Part shown: positions 41,941 to 51,007 of the stretch, in pieces | Position numbering within the stretch: the stretch's first letter is position 1 | How the letters are laid out: each line of letters begins with the position of its first letter | Assembly: GCA_934096605.1 (NCBI GenBank) | Contig: CAKOMI010000002.1 | Location: 1-64,000, forward strand | DNA from: an uncultured Bacilli bacterium | GTDB lineage: Bacteria; Bacillota_I; Bacilli_A; RF39; UBA660 | Reading direction: 5' to 3' | DNA length: 64,000 nucleotides | Made by a program: the position numbers and the translations under genes | Notes under the pieces: model-generated | Seen by the model: the letters and a program-made list of their open reading frames with translations, nothing else | What the model was told of the DNA's origin: nothing | The model's database searches: none

Positions 41941-41969
41941 TTGTAATTCTTAGTATTTTTTTATATAAT
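41941..41969 (+). promoter_or_regulatory. Promoter of the SipW-type signal peptidase gene
   Basis: TTGTAA (41941-41946), 17 bases, TATAAT (41964-41969), then AGGAAGG before the ATG at 42002. Confidence 0.65.
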
Positions 41970-42001
41970 TAGTACAGATTAAAAGAATAGGAAGGTTTTA
42001 T

Positions 42002-42985
42002 ATGGATACAAAAAAGGGGAAATTCCGTTCATTTTCTAGCATTGTCAAATTTATATCCGGCGTTTTGTCATGGACTATTCTTGTTATTCTCGTTATAGTC
42101 GCGTGTTTTTTAGTGTATTATTTTGTTTCTGTTAAAGTGTATGCACAAAAAGGTGAGGACTACAAACCTGCCTTTGCCTTATATACAATATTATCACCGA
42201 GTATGGAACCAAATATTAAAGTGTATGACGTTATCTTTGACGTTAACGTTAATTCACCAGAAGATATTAAAGAAGGCGATGTTATAACATTTGTTTCTAC
42301 AGCGACTCTTACTAAAGGTATGACAATTACTCATCGTGTTGTAGAAATATTTCATGATGAAAATGGTTATTCATATATGACTAAAGGTGATAACAATATT
42401 CCCAATGATGGAACAGCTGTCCCATATGACCATGTCTTAGGTAAAGTATTATTTAAAATACCTCAATTAGGACGAATTCAAGAGTTTTTAGGTACTAAAG
42501 GTGGTTGGCTAATCGTTGTTGTTATTCCCGCTATTTTAGTTATATTAAGTGATATTTTAAAATTATTTAGATTGCAAGATGCTAAAAAAGAAGTTGATAA
42601 TTATGAAAATAAAGAAGCCCTTAAATTAGAAGATATTAATAATAAGAAAAAAGAAATAGCTGAAAATTTAAATGCAAGATATGCAAACGTTAAAAAAGAT
42701 TTAGAAATTAAAAAAGAAACAGAAGAGCCAGTAATAACTGATATTAATGAAGAGTTACCAAAGTTAAACACAAATAATACTATTGAAGACAAAGATATAG
42801 ATTTACCATTAGAGCTACCAAAAATGGTTGATATTCCTAAATTAAAAGATAACTCTAAACCTGTATCTTTAGAATTGCCAAAATTAACAAAAGAAGAGCA
42901 TTCTTTAGATAATATTGAAACACAAGTAAAACCTGTTAAAAAAAATTCAAATAGAAAAAGAACACCAAAGAAAAATAGTAAGTAA
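42002..42985 (+). CDS. sipW: Signal peptidase I, SipW (ER/archaeal) type, with long C-terminal tail
   Basis: 327 residues. N-terminal span (WTILVILVIVACFLVYYFVS), catalytic Ser in ILSPSMEPNI, and THRVVEIF, where His replaces the Lys of ordinary bacterial signal peptidases, the mark of the SipW/ER type. DNNIPNDG and a second span (WLIVVVIPAILVILSDIL) follow. SipW enzymes process special secreted proteins such as TasA; the surface proteins at 2059 and 20954 have SipW-like leaders (SYAYW, NTYAVFS). Unusually, 130 residues follow the second span: a Lys/Glu coiled stretch with EELPKL, LELPKM and LELPKL repeats and a basic end (KKNSNRKRTPKKN), presumably cytoplasmic. Confidence 0.92.
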   Translation: MDTKKGKFRSFSSIVKFISGVLSWTILVILVIVACFLVYYFVSVKVYAQKGEDYKPAFALYTILSPSMEPNIKVYDVIFDVNVNSPEDIKEGDVITFVSTATLTKGMTITHRVVEIFHDENGYSYMTKGDNNIPNDGTAVPYDHVLGKVLFKIPQLGRIQEFLGTKGGWLIVVVIPAILVILSDILKLFRLQDAKKEVDNYENKEALKLEDINNKKKEIAENLNARYANVKKDLEIKKETEEPVITDINEELPKLNTNNTIEDKDIDLPLELPKMVDIPKLKDNSKPVSLELPKLTKEEHSLDNIETQVKPVKKNSNRKRTPKKNSK

Positions 42986-43017
42986 AGAACTGTTTAAATT
43001 AAAATAGTTCTTTTTTA
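42984..43017 (+). terminator. Terminator of sipW
   Basis: AAAGAACT (42984-42991) pairs with AGTTCTTT (43006-43013), then T. Confidence 0.75.
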
Positions 43018-43025
43018 AATTTTTA

Positions 43026-43054
43026 TTGACAAACGCATGTATGTAGTATATGAT
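43026..43054 (+). promoter_or_regulatory. Promoter of cutA
   Basis: TTGACA (43026-43031), 17 bases, TATGAT (43049-43054). Confidence 0.75.
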
Positions 43055-43078
43055 AAATTTAATTACTGGAGGTGCTAT

Positions 43079-43393
43079 ATGCCAGAATATTGTATGATTG
43101 AAATTGCTTTTGATAATTTAGAACTTCTTAATGAACTTGTAAAAGCTTTATTGTCCCAAAAATTGATTGCCAGTGCACATGTTATAGAAAGTGCTAGTAG
43201 TTGGTTATGGCAAGGTGATAAGGAGCAAGCACATGAATATCTTTTACAAATGAAAACTAAGAAAAAGAATCAATCGTTAATATATGATATAGTAAAAGAA
43301 AAACATAATTATGATATTTTTGAATTTGCTGTTTATGATATAAGTAGTGTTAGCAATGATTATTTGAAATGGCTTGATGAGGAAATTATATAA
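43079..43393 (+). CDS. cutA: Divalent-cation tolerance protein CutA
   Basis: 104 residues from the ATG at 43079 (GGAGG upstream; the longer frame overlaps the promoter). The CutA1 pattern is clear: SQKLIASAHVIESASSWLWQ, EYLLQMKTKK and KEKHNYDIFEFAVYD, where the final part usually reads HPYEVPEI. Small trimeric ferredoxin-like protein tied to copper/divalent-cation tolerance. Confidence 0.85.
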   Translation: MPEYCMIEIAFDNLELLNELVKALLSQKLIASAHVIESASSWLWQGDKEQAHEYLLQMKTKKKNQSLIYDIVKEKHNYDIFEFAVYDISSVSNDYLKWLDEEII

Positions 43394-43464
43394 ATTAATA
43401 TTTTATATGTGAGTTGTGCATACTAAAATAAATGTTATTAAAGATAGTAAGGAGTACAATAATT

Positions 43465-43845
43465 GTGAATCAGATAACTAAAAATAATTTGAGTCATTTT
43501 ATGAATTCTTATCATTATTTTCATGATAGTTATATAAAAGATATTAATTATAAGTTGGAACAAGATGAAATAGATATTTTAATATATGTTTTTTGGTCTT
43601 TTGAACCAGTGCTAAAGGATAATAATTTAATTGAAACAAATAAAACAAAATTAAAAATGGTTTTTAAGGGTATTAAAGAATACAAAGAAGATAATAGGTT
43701 TAGTGACTATATAGATGAAGCAATTATAAAATACGTTAAAACGAATAATAGAGAATATATACAATTTGCTAGTGATGAAACGGAAGCAGTATTTTATGTG
43801 GTTTGTGATAAAATTGAATATGAAGAAATTAAATGCAGTTGGTAG
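43465..43845 (+). CDS. Unknown protein, possible immunity-type fold
   Basis: 126 residues from the GTG at 43465, served by TAAGGAG. It opens with SHFMNSYHYFHDSYIKDINY; the HDSYI-x-I-Y start resembles a set of small hypothetical or immunity proteins seen in accessory regions, and the remainder is mixed alpha/beta (DEIDILIYVFWSF). No partner toxin is adjacent. It borders the scarred region before uvrB. Confidence 0.5.
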   Translation: MNQITKNNLSHFMNSYHYFHDSYIKDINYKLEQDEIDILIYVFWSFEPVLKDNNLIETNKTKLKMVFKGIKEYKEDNRFSDYIDEAIIKYVKTNNREYIQFASDETEAVFYVVCDKIEYEEIKCSW

Positions 43846-43933
43846 TATATGGTTATGAAATATTTGGTTAATGTAAAAATTATACTTTTTAAGATATAAA
43901 AATTTGCTATTGTAAAGTATGTAAATAATATAT

Positions 43934-44160
43934 ATTGACGAAGAATTAAATAGAAAGTCAACTTGTTCCATTTTGGAACAAGTTCAAGTAGAGGGAACTT
44001 GAGGTGTAAAAAGGCAAAGGGAAAATTTTTGCTAAAAAAGCAAAACAAAAAGCAGAAAGTGAATATGAAAAATACAAAATTATATAAGTTAAAAAGATTT
44101 GTTTCTGATTTTGATAAATTAATAATTGAAACACAAAAGATAGATAATAATCAGAAATAA
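43934..44160 (+). pseudogene. RhuM-family (virulence RhuM) remnant
   Basis: Pieces in different frames read like RhuM. IDEELNRKSTCSILEQVQVE (43934-43999) corresponds to the end of its DNA-binding domain. KKAKQKAESEYEKYKII and then VSDFDKLIIETQKI (to 44160) correspond to its C-terminus. Everything between is deleted and there are stops and a frameshift. RhuM genes are common cargo of genomic islands, fitting the insertion scar at uvrB. Recognition is from memory of the family's motifs. Confidence 0.55.
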
Positions 44161-44350
44161 TTACAAGATAATTTTAATTTGGCTTAATGGTAGTTATTTT
44201 GAAAAGTAAAATTTGTGATTTTTGTTCGTGTAAGTTCATTATTAGCCACCATAATAAAATATTACTTATGTAAATTACACGAATCACATTACAAGATTAT
44301 ACGAATTTTTAGGCTAATACTAAACATAATAATAGAAAGGAAGTGCGATT

Positions 44351-44689
44351 ATGTTTGAATTAGTATCAAAATATAAACCAAGTGGTGATCAACCACAGGC
44401 TATTGAAAAGTTAGTTGAAGGAATTAATGAAGGAAAAAAAGAACAAGTTTTATTAGGAGCGACTGGAACTGGTAAAACTTTTACTATGGCTAATGTTATA
44501 GCAAAAGTAAATAAGCCAACTTTGATTCTTGCTCATAATAAGACTTTAGCAGGGCAACTTTACAGCGAATTTAAAGAGTTGTTTCCAAATAATCATGTTG
44601 AATATTTTGTTTCTCATTATAGTAACACCCCAAAAACCATTTTATTTCAAATCCTTTTAGGTTTATTTAATCCCTTGAAAATATCATAA
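44351..44689 (+). pseudogene. uvrB: Truncated 5' copy of uvrB
   Basis: Bases 44348-44562 are identical to 46531-46745, the start of intact uvrB. From 44563 the two copies differ by synonymous changes (TAC-AGC-GAA versus TAT-AGT-GAG) until homology stops near 44616; about 24 unrelated codons and a stop follow. The product would be a 112-residue N-terminal fragment with Walker A GATGTGKT only. It keeps an AAAGGAAG ribosome site, so it may still be translated. It marks one end of an insertion. Confidence 0.9.
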
Positions 44690-44718
44690 AAAGACTAAAT
44701 AAAACTAAGTAATAAAAT

Positions 44719-44757
44719 GTAAATTTGTGGTTGGAATTCGTATCCATTTGTGTCCAA
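44719..44757 (+). repeat. Left imperfect direct repeat flanking the cargo gene
   Basis: GTAAATTTGTGG followed by two copies of GTRTCC (44740-44745 and 44750-44755). The first 12 bases and the paired GTRTCC boxes recur at 46420-46460 on the other side of the 507-residue gene. Closely spaced short repeats like these resemble arm-binding sites of tyrosine recombinases. Confidence 0.5.
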
Positions 44758-44884
44758 GATAAATATATATCTAAACTTACTTATCTAATCAGTTTTTTTG
44801 TGTTTACTTTGTCGTGCAGAGGTAGCGTGGTAGATTGAAAAATAAGAATATGATATAATAATTTTATATAGGGAGGAATTATAT

Positions 44885-46408
44885 ATGGTTTCAAATGAAT
44901 TATTACAAAAAGGCGTACCAACAAAATTACCTTTACCAGTCGAATTAAGTGTTGATGATTTAATAAATATTTGTAAAAATACCAAAAATTTGAAAGAGCA
45001 AATTGAGAATGCTGGTCAAAGATTTTATGATTTAATTTGTAATATATGTGATAAAAAAACAGCAGATTTTTTTAAATTAAAGAGATTGGATAATCTAGAA
45101 GTTTTTATAAATGAAGAAACATTAGAAAAAAAATTAATTGTTTCTGCTTCTAATATTTTTAATAGAATTGCAGATTTAACTAATGAATATTCTATTAGAT
45201 ATTATGATTTTAGTGCAATTAATAAAATTATAGAGAAATTAAAAACAATTAGTGAAGATGAATTAAAAAGAGATTATCCATATTTATATCAATATTATAT
45301 AGATGAAAAACAACAAGTAATTGTATTAGTGTCTATGAAAGAAAATTTAAAAAAGATGAATTATTCTAATGTTGTTTCTAGAATTAAAGTATTGTCAGAT
45401 TTATATGGATGCGACTATGAAACAATGAAGGATAAAATAGATAATGCTACTATAAATTATAATTATAAAACATTTTTATCTGAATTTATTCATATTTTAA
45501 ATAATTTAAATGGATTATCACAAATATTAGTTACTCCATCATTACAAAAAGGTAATATAGTATATTCAGATATCGATATAGAAATAAATGAAGAAGATAG
45601 TGAAAAATTAGGTATCTACATCACATATATTTATCAAGAAATGTTAAAATCCATGAAAGCAGAGTACCAACAAGAATACCTATACTATATTTCTGAATAT
45701 TATTTTGAAAATAGAGAGTTAATTGAACAAAATAAGAAATTATATTCACCATACTTTGATAAAATTATTAGGCTAAAAGATATGTATGAGGATTATAAAA
45801 AAATACTAGTTAATAATCCAAAATTAAGGCTTGTAGATTTTAATCATGATGATTTTGCTGGGATGAATTTATCAGAAGTTGATGAATTTATGTATGAGTA
45901 CTTTAAAAGTTTAAATGCAAATTGGGAATTTTTTAAGGATACAAAAATAGATGAAGATACTATTTTAAAAATAAAAAGTTATTATGGCGATTCTACTATT
46001 TTTCCAGAACATGAAGAATTAAAAGAAATTCTAAATAAATTTATAGAAAAAAAGGAATTTTTTGATAGGACTGACCCATATTATAGAATTTTAGGGAAAA
46101 ATACTTTTGATGGCTATATTGGATATATTTATAGTAATGGTACTGTTGTTTTAGAAAAATTTTTTGAAAATTCTGTTACTGGTAAAGTGGCTAAAAATCA
46201 AGCAATATATATAATGTCAATTCAAAATTTTCATACGTTAACGCAATTATCAAAGAATGAAATAATTTCTCAAAAATTATGTAAAAGATTTATACATAAA
46301 GGCAATTGGCAAGAAAAAATCATTACAGAGATTAATGAAGATAAAGGTAACGCCTTAGTTAATCAGATAGATGCATTTATCGCAGGAGGAATAATAAAGA
46401 AACCATAA
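44885..46408 (+). CDS. Orphan cargo protein (507 aa) inserted at uvrB
   Basis: 507 residues, GGGAGGAATT before the ATG and a TATAAT-like box about 25 bases further up. Not recognised. The N-terminal 170 residues look helical (VELSVDDLINICKNTKNLKE). The middle is acidic (YSDIDIEINEEDSEKLGIYI), and the C-terminal 120 contain EFFDRTDPYYRILGKNTFDG, YIYSNGTVVLEKFFEN and IYIMSIQNFHTLTQLS. No signal peptide, no membrane span, no Walker or nuclease motif. It is the only gene between a truncated and an intact uvrB copy and between direct repeats, which marks it as mobile cargo; defence or toxin roles are possible but unproven. Confidence 0.8.
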   Translation: MVSNELLQKGVPTKLPLPVELSVDDLINICKNTKNLKEQIENAGQRFYDLICNICDKKTADFFKLKRLDNLEVFINEETLEKKLIVSASNIFNRIADLTNEYSIRYYDFSAINKIIEKLKTISEDELKRDYPYLYQYYIDEKQQVIVLVSMKENLKKMNYSNVVSRIKVLSDLYGCDYETMKDKIDNATINYNYKTFLSEFIHILNNLNGLSQILVTPSLQKGNIVYSDIDIEINEEDSEKLGIYITYIYQEMLKSMKAEYQQEYLYYISEYYFENRELIEQNKKLYSPYFDKIIRLKDMYEDYKKILVNNPKLRLVDFNHDDFAGMNLSEVDEFMYEYFKSLNANWEFFKDTKIDEDTILKIKSYYGDSTIFPEHEELKEILNKFIEKKEFFDRTDPYYRILGKNTFDGYIGYIYSNGTVVLEKFFENSVTGKVAKNQAIYIMSIQNFHTLTQLSKNEIISQKLCKRFIHKGNWQEKIITEINEDKGNALVNQIDAFIAGGIIKKP

Positions 46409-46419
46409 TAATTTATTTA

Positions 46420-46460
46420 GTAAATTTGTGGCTGAAATGTGTGTCCGACGCGTGTCCATC
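46420..46460 (+). repeat. Right imperfect direct repeat flanking the cargo gene
   Basis: GTAAATTTGTGG followed by GTGTCC at 46441-46446 and 46452-46457. Matches the left copy at 44719-44757 in its first 12 bases and in the paired boxes. Confidence 0.5.
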
Positions 46461-46533
46461 AAAAAATTTGCTTATAGTTAAGTATTAAGACACAAATTTG
46501 ATGGTTGATATTGTTCATAATAAGGAGGTCATT

Positions 46534-48480
46534 ATGTTTGAATTAGTATCAAAATATAAACCAAGTGGTGATCAACCACAGGCTATTGAAAAGTTAGTTG
46601 AAGGAATTAATGAAGGAAAAAAAGAACAAGTTTTATTAGGAGCGACTGGAACTGGTAAAACTTTTACTATGGCTAATGTTATAGCAAAAGTAAATAAGCC
46701 AACTTTGATTCTTGCTCATAATAAGACTTTAGCAGGGCAACTTTATAGTGAGTTTAAAGAGTTGTTTCCAAATAACCATGTTGAATATTTTGTATCTTAT
46801 TATGATTATTATCAGCCAGAAGCATATGTTCCATCAAGTGATACTTATATTGAAAAAGATTCTTCAATAAATGATGAAATAGATGAATTACGTCATGCTG
46901 CAACAAGTGCTTTAATTAATTATCAAGATACAATAGTGGTTTCTTCCGTTTCTTGTATTTACGGTATTGGTGAAAAAGAAGAATATATCCAAAAGATGCT
47001 TATTTTAACAGTTGGTGACAATGTTAGAAGAAATGATATTATAAATAAACTAATTGATATGACTTATGAGAGAAACGATATTGACTTTAAAAGAGGAACA
47101 TTTAGAGTTAGAGGTGATATTGTTGATATAGTTCCAGTTAATGAACATACAAGTGGAATAAGAATAGAATTGTTTGGTGATGAGGTTGATAGAATAAGCT
47201 ATTTTGATCCTGTAACAGGGGCAATTATTAAAAGCGTTAGAAGTGTTACAATATCTCCAGCTAGTCATTTCGTTACTAGTGATGAAAAATTAAAAGAAGC
47301 TATTAAAAGAATTGAAAGTGAGTTAGAGGCTCGTTTAACTGAATTAAAGAGTCAAAATAAATTATTAGAAGAACAAAGACTTAGAGAACGAACAAACTAT
47401 GATATAGAAATGCTTAAAGAAACAGGATTTTGTAATGGGGTAGAGAACTACTCAAGGCATCTTGCTTTAAGAGGTGAAGGTGAAACACCAACCTGTTTAA
47501 TTGATTTTTTTCCTAAAGACTTTCTACTAATTGTTGATGAATCACATGTAACGCTTCCACAAGTAAGAGGTATGTATAATGGTGATAGAATGCGTAAACA
47601 AACACTTGTTGACTATGGCTTTAGGCTTCCTAGTGCTCTAGATAATCGACCACTTAAATTTGATGAGTTTGAAAGTAAGATTAATAATGCTATCTATGTT
47701 TCGGCGACACCTGGTGATTATGAATTAGAAAAAACCCACGGCAAATATGTTGAACAAATAATAAGACCTACTGGTTTGTTAGATCCAATTATCCATGTAA
47801 GAGGTTCAGAAGGTCAAATAGATGATATAATTAATGAAATAAGAACTCGTATGGCTAAAAATGAAAGAGTTTTAATAACTACTTTAACAATTAAGATGAG
47901 TGAAGAACTAACTAATTATTTAAAAGAATTAAATATTAAAGTAGCGTATTTACACAATGAAATTAAAACTTTGGATCGTTTAAAAATAATTCATGATTTA
48001 CGAGCCGGCATTTATGACGTTGTTGTTGGTATAAACTTACTAAGAGAAGGTATTGATATACCAGAAGTAAGCTTGATTTGTATTTTAGATGCTGATAAAC
48101 AAGGATTCTTACGTAGTTCTAGGAGTTTAATTCAAACTATTGGGCGGGCAGCAAGAAATGCAAATGGCGAGGTTATAATGTATGCTGATACAATGAGTGA
48201 AGCCATGGATTATGCTATTAAAGAAACAAATAGAAGAAGAGAAATTCAATCGGCATTTAATAAAGAACATAATATAATTCCTAAAACTATTCAAAAAGAA
48301 ATAAAAGAAGTTATTACTAATGAGGTTAAAGAAAAAGCCAAAAAGACTAAGATAACTAAAAAAGAGAAAGAAAAAATGTTAGCTGATTTAGAAAGTGAAA
48401 TGCGTAGTGCAGCAGCTAATTTAGATTTTGAAAGAGCAATGGAATTAAGAGATATTATTTTTGAAATGAAAAGTGAATAA
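46534..48480 (+). CDS. uvrB: Excinuclease ABC subunit B (UvrB)
   Basis: 648 residues from the ATG at 46534 (TAAGGAGG upstream), full length. Walker [11 protein letters not shown], the beta-hairpin [20 protein letters not shown], helicase motifs [23 protein letters not shown] and QTIGRAARN, and the C-terminal UVR domain ([20 protein letters not shown]). DNA helicase that loads UvrC in nucleotide excision repair. Its present 5' end and upstream region come from the right end of the insertion, so its expression may differ from the ancestral state. Confidence 0.97.
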   Translation: MFELVSKYKPSGDQPQAIEKLVEGINEGKKEQVLLGATGTGKTFTMANVIAKVNKPTLILAHNKTLAGQLYSEFKELFPNNHVEYFVSYYDYYQPEAYVPSSDTYIEKDSSINDEIDELRHAATSALINYQDTIVVSSVSCIYGIGEKEEYIQKMLILTVGDNVRRNDIINKLIDMTYERNDIDFKRGTFRVRGDIVDIVPVNEHTSGIRIELFGDEVDRISYFDPVTGAIIKSVRSVTISPASHFVTSDEKLKEAIKRIESELEARLTELKSQNKLLEEQRLRERTNYDIEMLKETGFCNGVENYSRHLALRGEGETPTCLIDFFPKDFLLIVDESHVTLPQVRGMYNGDRMRKQTLVDYGFRLPSALDNRPLKFDEFESKINNAIYVSATPGDYELEKTHGKYVEQIIRPTGLLDPIIHVRGSEGQIDDIINEIRTRMAKNERVLITTLTIKMSEELTNYLKELNIKVAYLHNEIKTLDRLKIIHDLRAGIYDVVVGINLLREGIDIPEVSLICILDADKQGFLRSSRSLIQTIGRAARNANGEVIMYADTMSEAMDYAIKETNRRREIQSAFNKEHNIIPKTIQKEIKEVITNEVKEKAKKTKITKKEKEKMLADLESEMRSAAANLDFERAMELRDIIFEMKSE

Positions 48481-48547
48481 TTATTATTACATTATTTGCT
48501 TTTTTCCAAAATTATGGTACACTTAGTAAGCGAAGGAGTGAAGAAAA

Positions 48548-50176
48548 TTGACAAATAATCCAACTTTAGTATTTGGACATAGAAATCCTGATACTGATTC
48601 AGTTTGTTCAGCAATTAGTTTTTCTTATTTAAAAAATAAATTAGGTGAAAATACTAGTCCAAGAGTATTAGGCCATATTAATAAAGAAACGGCTTTTGCT
48701 TTAAATTATTTTAATGTAAAAGAACCAGAATATTTAAATAATGTTAAAGTACAACTTAGAAATGTATTTTATCATAAAGGTATTATGTTAAGTGAAAATG
48801 CATCAATAAAAGAGGTAGTTGAGTATTTAACTGACAATCATATTACTGCTACGCCAATTGTTGATGACAAAAAACACTTAGTTAGTCTTATCACATTAAA
48901 AGAAATTGCGATGCTTTTTGTAGAGAAATCAAGAGAACACTTAAATACTAATTATGAACATGTTAAAGAGGCTTTAAACGGAAGAGAAATATTAAAATTT
49001 CATGATGAGTTTGATGGAACTTTAATAGCTGGTAGTTATAAAAGTCAAACTTTTATTGAAACAGCCCCTTTAAAGAAAAATGATATTTTAATTGTCGGCA
49101 ATAGAAATAAAGTTATTAAGCATGGTCTAGAATCTGGTATTGCTTTACTAGTTCTTACTAATAACTTTGATTTAGATGATGAACTATTAGAACTTGCTAA
49201 AAAGAATAAAGTAAGTGTAATATCAAGTTCATTAGATACTTATAATACGTGTAATCAAATTGCTTTAAGTAATTATGTTAAAACTATCATTACTAATAAA
49301 ACTCCTCATGTTGTAAGTGATTTAGATTACTTAACTGATTTCATTGCCGAGGCTACAAAACTTGGTTTTACTAATTATCCTGTGATGAATAAAAAAGATG
49401 AATGTCTTGGTCTTATTAGAATGACTGATATTGGTTCTTATGAAAAGAAGAATGTTATTTTAGTAGATCATAACAATATTGAACAAAGTGTTCCTGGTAT
49501 TGATGAAGCTAATATTGTGGAAATAATTGATCATCATAACTTAGGGGCTATTGGTACAAGCGTGCCAATTAACTTTAGAAGCATGCCTGTTGGTTGTACA
49601 TGTACAGTTTTATATGAGTTATATAAAGAATATAAGGTGGAAATTCCTAAACATATTGCAGGTTTAATGTTATCGGCTATTTTATCTGATACCTTAATTT
49701 TGAAAAGTCCAACAACAACTAGTTTAGATATTGAAGCAGTCGAGTACTTAGCCGGTATTGCTGGAGTTTCTTATAGTGAATATGGTTATGAGATGCTTAA
49801 GGCTGGTAGTTCTGTAGAAGGTATGAGTGTTGAAGACTTAATTTATCAAGACTTTAAATCATACAAAGTAGAAAATACCTCTTTAGGTATTAGTCAAGTT
49901 ATTACAATGGATTTTGATAGCATAAAAAGTCATTTGGATGAGTATATTGCTAAGTTAAATGAAATAGCAAAAAGAGATTATAGTGTCGTTACATTATTTA
50001 TAACTGACATTGTTAAAAATGGCTCATATGTTCTTTATAACGATGATGCAAAACACATTGTTGAAGATAGTTTTGAATTAGAAAATATAGAAGAAGGAAT
50101 ATTTATTCCTGACTTAGTTTCGCGTAAAAAACAAATGCTTCCAAAAATAATGGAATCATTAGAAAAAAATAATTAA
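48548..50176 (+). CDS. ppaC: Manganese-dependent (family II) inorganic pyrophosphatase with CBS and DRTGG domains
   Basis: 542 residues from a TTG start behind GAAGGAG. The DHH core is split by a regulatory insert: FGHRNPDTDSVCSAI at the start, DHHNLG near residue 330, and the DHHA2 C-terminus ending VSRKKQMLPKIMES. The insert (about 70-300) holds two CBS motifs (ENASIKEVVEYLTDNHITAT and a second near GFTNYPVMNKKDECLGLIRM) around a DRTGG-like domain. CBS-PPases hydrolyse PPi to drive biosynthesis and are regulated by adenine nucleotides. Confidence 0.94.
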   Translation: MTNNPTLVFGHRNPDTDSVCSAISFSYLKNKLGENTSPRVLGHINKETAFALNYFNVKEPEYLNNVKVQLRNVFYHKGIMLSENASIKEVVEYLTDNHITATPIVDDKKHLVSLITLKEIAMLFVEKSREHLNTNYEHVKEALNGREILKFHDEFDGTLIAGSYKSQTFIETAPLKKNDILIVGNRNKVIKHGLESGIALLVLTNNFDLDDELLELAKKNKVSVISSSLDTYNTCNQIALSNYVKTIITNKTPHVVSDLDYLTDFIAEATKLGFTNYPVMNKKDECLGLIRMTDIGSYEKKNVILVDHNNIEQSVPGIDEANIVEIIDHHNLGAIGTSVPINFRSMPVGCTCTVLYELYKEYKVEIPKHIAGLMLSAILSDTLILKSPTTTSLDIEAVEYLAGIAGVSYSEYGYEMLKAGSSVEGMSVEDLIYQDFKSYKVENTSLGISQVITMDFDSIKSHLDEYIAKLNEIAKRDYSVVTLFITDIVKNGSYVLYNDDAKHIVEDSFELENIEEGIFIPDLVSRKKQMLPKIMESLEKNN

Positions 50177-50187
50177 AAAGATTAGTA

Positions 50188-50216
50188 GAACAAATTATTG
50201 ATATTTGTTCTTTTTC
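50188..50216 (+). terminator. Terminator of ppaC
   Basis: GAACAAAT (50188-50195) pairs with ATTTGTTC (50203-50210), then T. Confidence 0.85.
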
Positions 50217-50237
50217 TAAAATGAAAGAGGGATAACT

Positions 50238-50996
50238 ATGAAAGCATTAATTACTGGGGCTTCATCTGGACTTGGGAGAGATATGGCTCGTTATTTAGCT
50301 AGTAAAAATATTAATTTAATATTAGTAGCAAGAGATAGGGAAGGCTTAGAAAAATTACAAAAAGAATTAAATGTTAATGTTAAAATTTATGTATATGATT
50401 TAAGTATTAAAGAAAATGTGTATGAACTTTATGAAAATGTGAAAGATGAAAACATTGATATTTTAATTAATAATGCAGGTTTTGGTTTGTTTGGAGAGTT
50501 TGCTAAAACAGAGTTAAACCGAGAACTAGAAATGATTAATTTAAATGTCGTTGCTTATCACATTTTAACAAAATTATTTTTACAAGACTTTATCAAAAAA
50601 GATAAAGGATATATTTTAAATGTATGTTCTAGTGCAGGGTTTATGGCTGGACCTCGTTTGTCAACTTACTATGCAACTAAAAATTATGTTTTAAAACTTA
50701 CAATGGCTATTTATGAAGAGTTAAGACAAAGTAAAAGCAATGTTAAAATATCTGCTTTATGTCCAGGACCGGTTAATACTAATTTTAATAAAGTAGCCCA
50801 TGGTGGATTTACTATTAAAGGAGCAAGTAGTGAGTATGTGGCAAAGTATGCGATTGATAAAATGTTTCAAAATAAGTTGTTGATTGTGCCAAAGTTTTCA
50901 ATTAAACTAGCTATCTTTTTAACAAGATTTGTTCCGATAAAATTACTTTTACCAATTGTTTATCATATTCAATATCGTAAAGAAAGGAATTATTAA
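50238..50996 (+). CDS. Short-chain dehydrogenase/reductase
   Basis: 252 residues. Classical SDR motifs: TGASSGLGRDMARYL (Rossmann TGxxxGxG), NNAGFG, Ser in VCSSAGF, YYATKNYV (catalytic YxxxK), CPGPVNTNF. DltE/YqjQ-like size with a C-terminal hydrophobic helix (FSIKLAIFLTRFVPIKLLL). NAD(P)-dependent; substrate unknown. Followed after 11 bases by a Nudix gene. Confidence 0.93.
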   Translation: MKALITGASSGLGRDMARYLASKNINLILVARDREGLEKLQKELNVNVKIYVYDLSIKENVYELYENVKDENIDILINNAGFGLFGEFAKTELNRELEMINLNVVAYHILTKLFLQDFIKKDKGYILNVCSSAGFMAGPRLSTYYATKNYVLKLTMAIYEELRQSKSNVKISALCPGPVNTNFNKVAHGGFTIKGASSEYVAKYAIDKMFQNKLLIVPKFSIKLAIFLTRFVPIKLLLPIVYHIQYRKERNY

Positions 50997-51007
50997 TTGA
51001 GATTGTT

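Noticed and set aside
43960..43984. Perfect 11-bp inverted repeat AACTTGTTCCA/TGGAACAAGTT, first read as an operator or terminator
   Set aside because: It lies inside the RhuM remnant coding stretch, has no T run and no promoter or gene start near it.
43963..44160. 65-residue basic open frame
   Set aside because: The residues match a shifted C-terminal piece of RhuM followed by random sequence; no ribosome site. Treated as part of the pseudogene.
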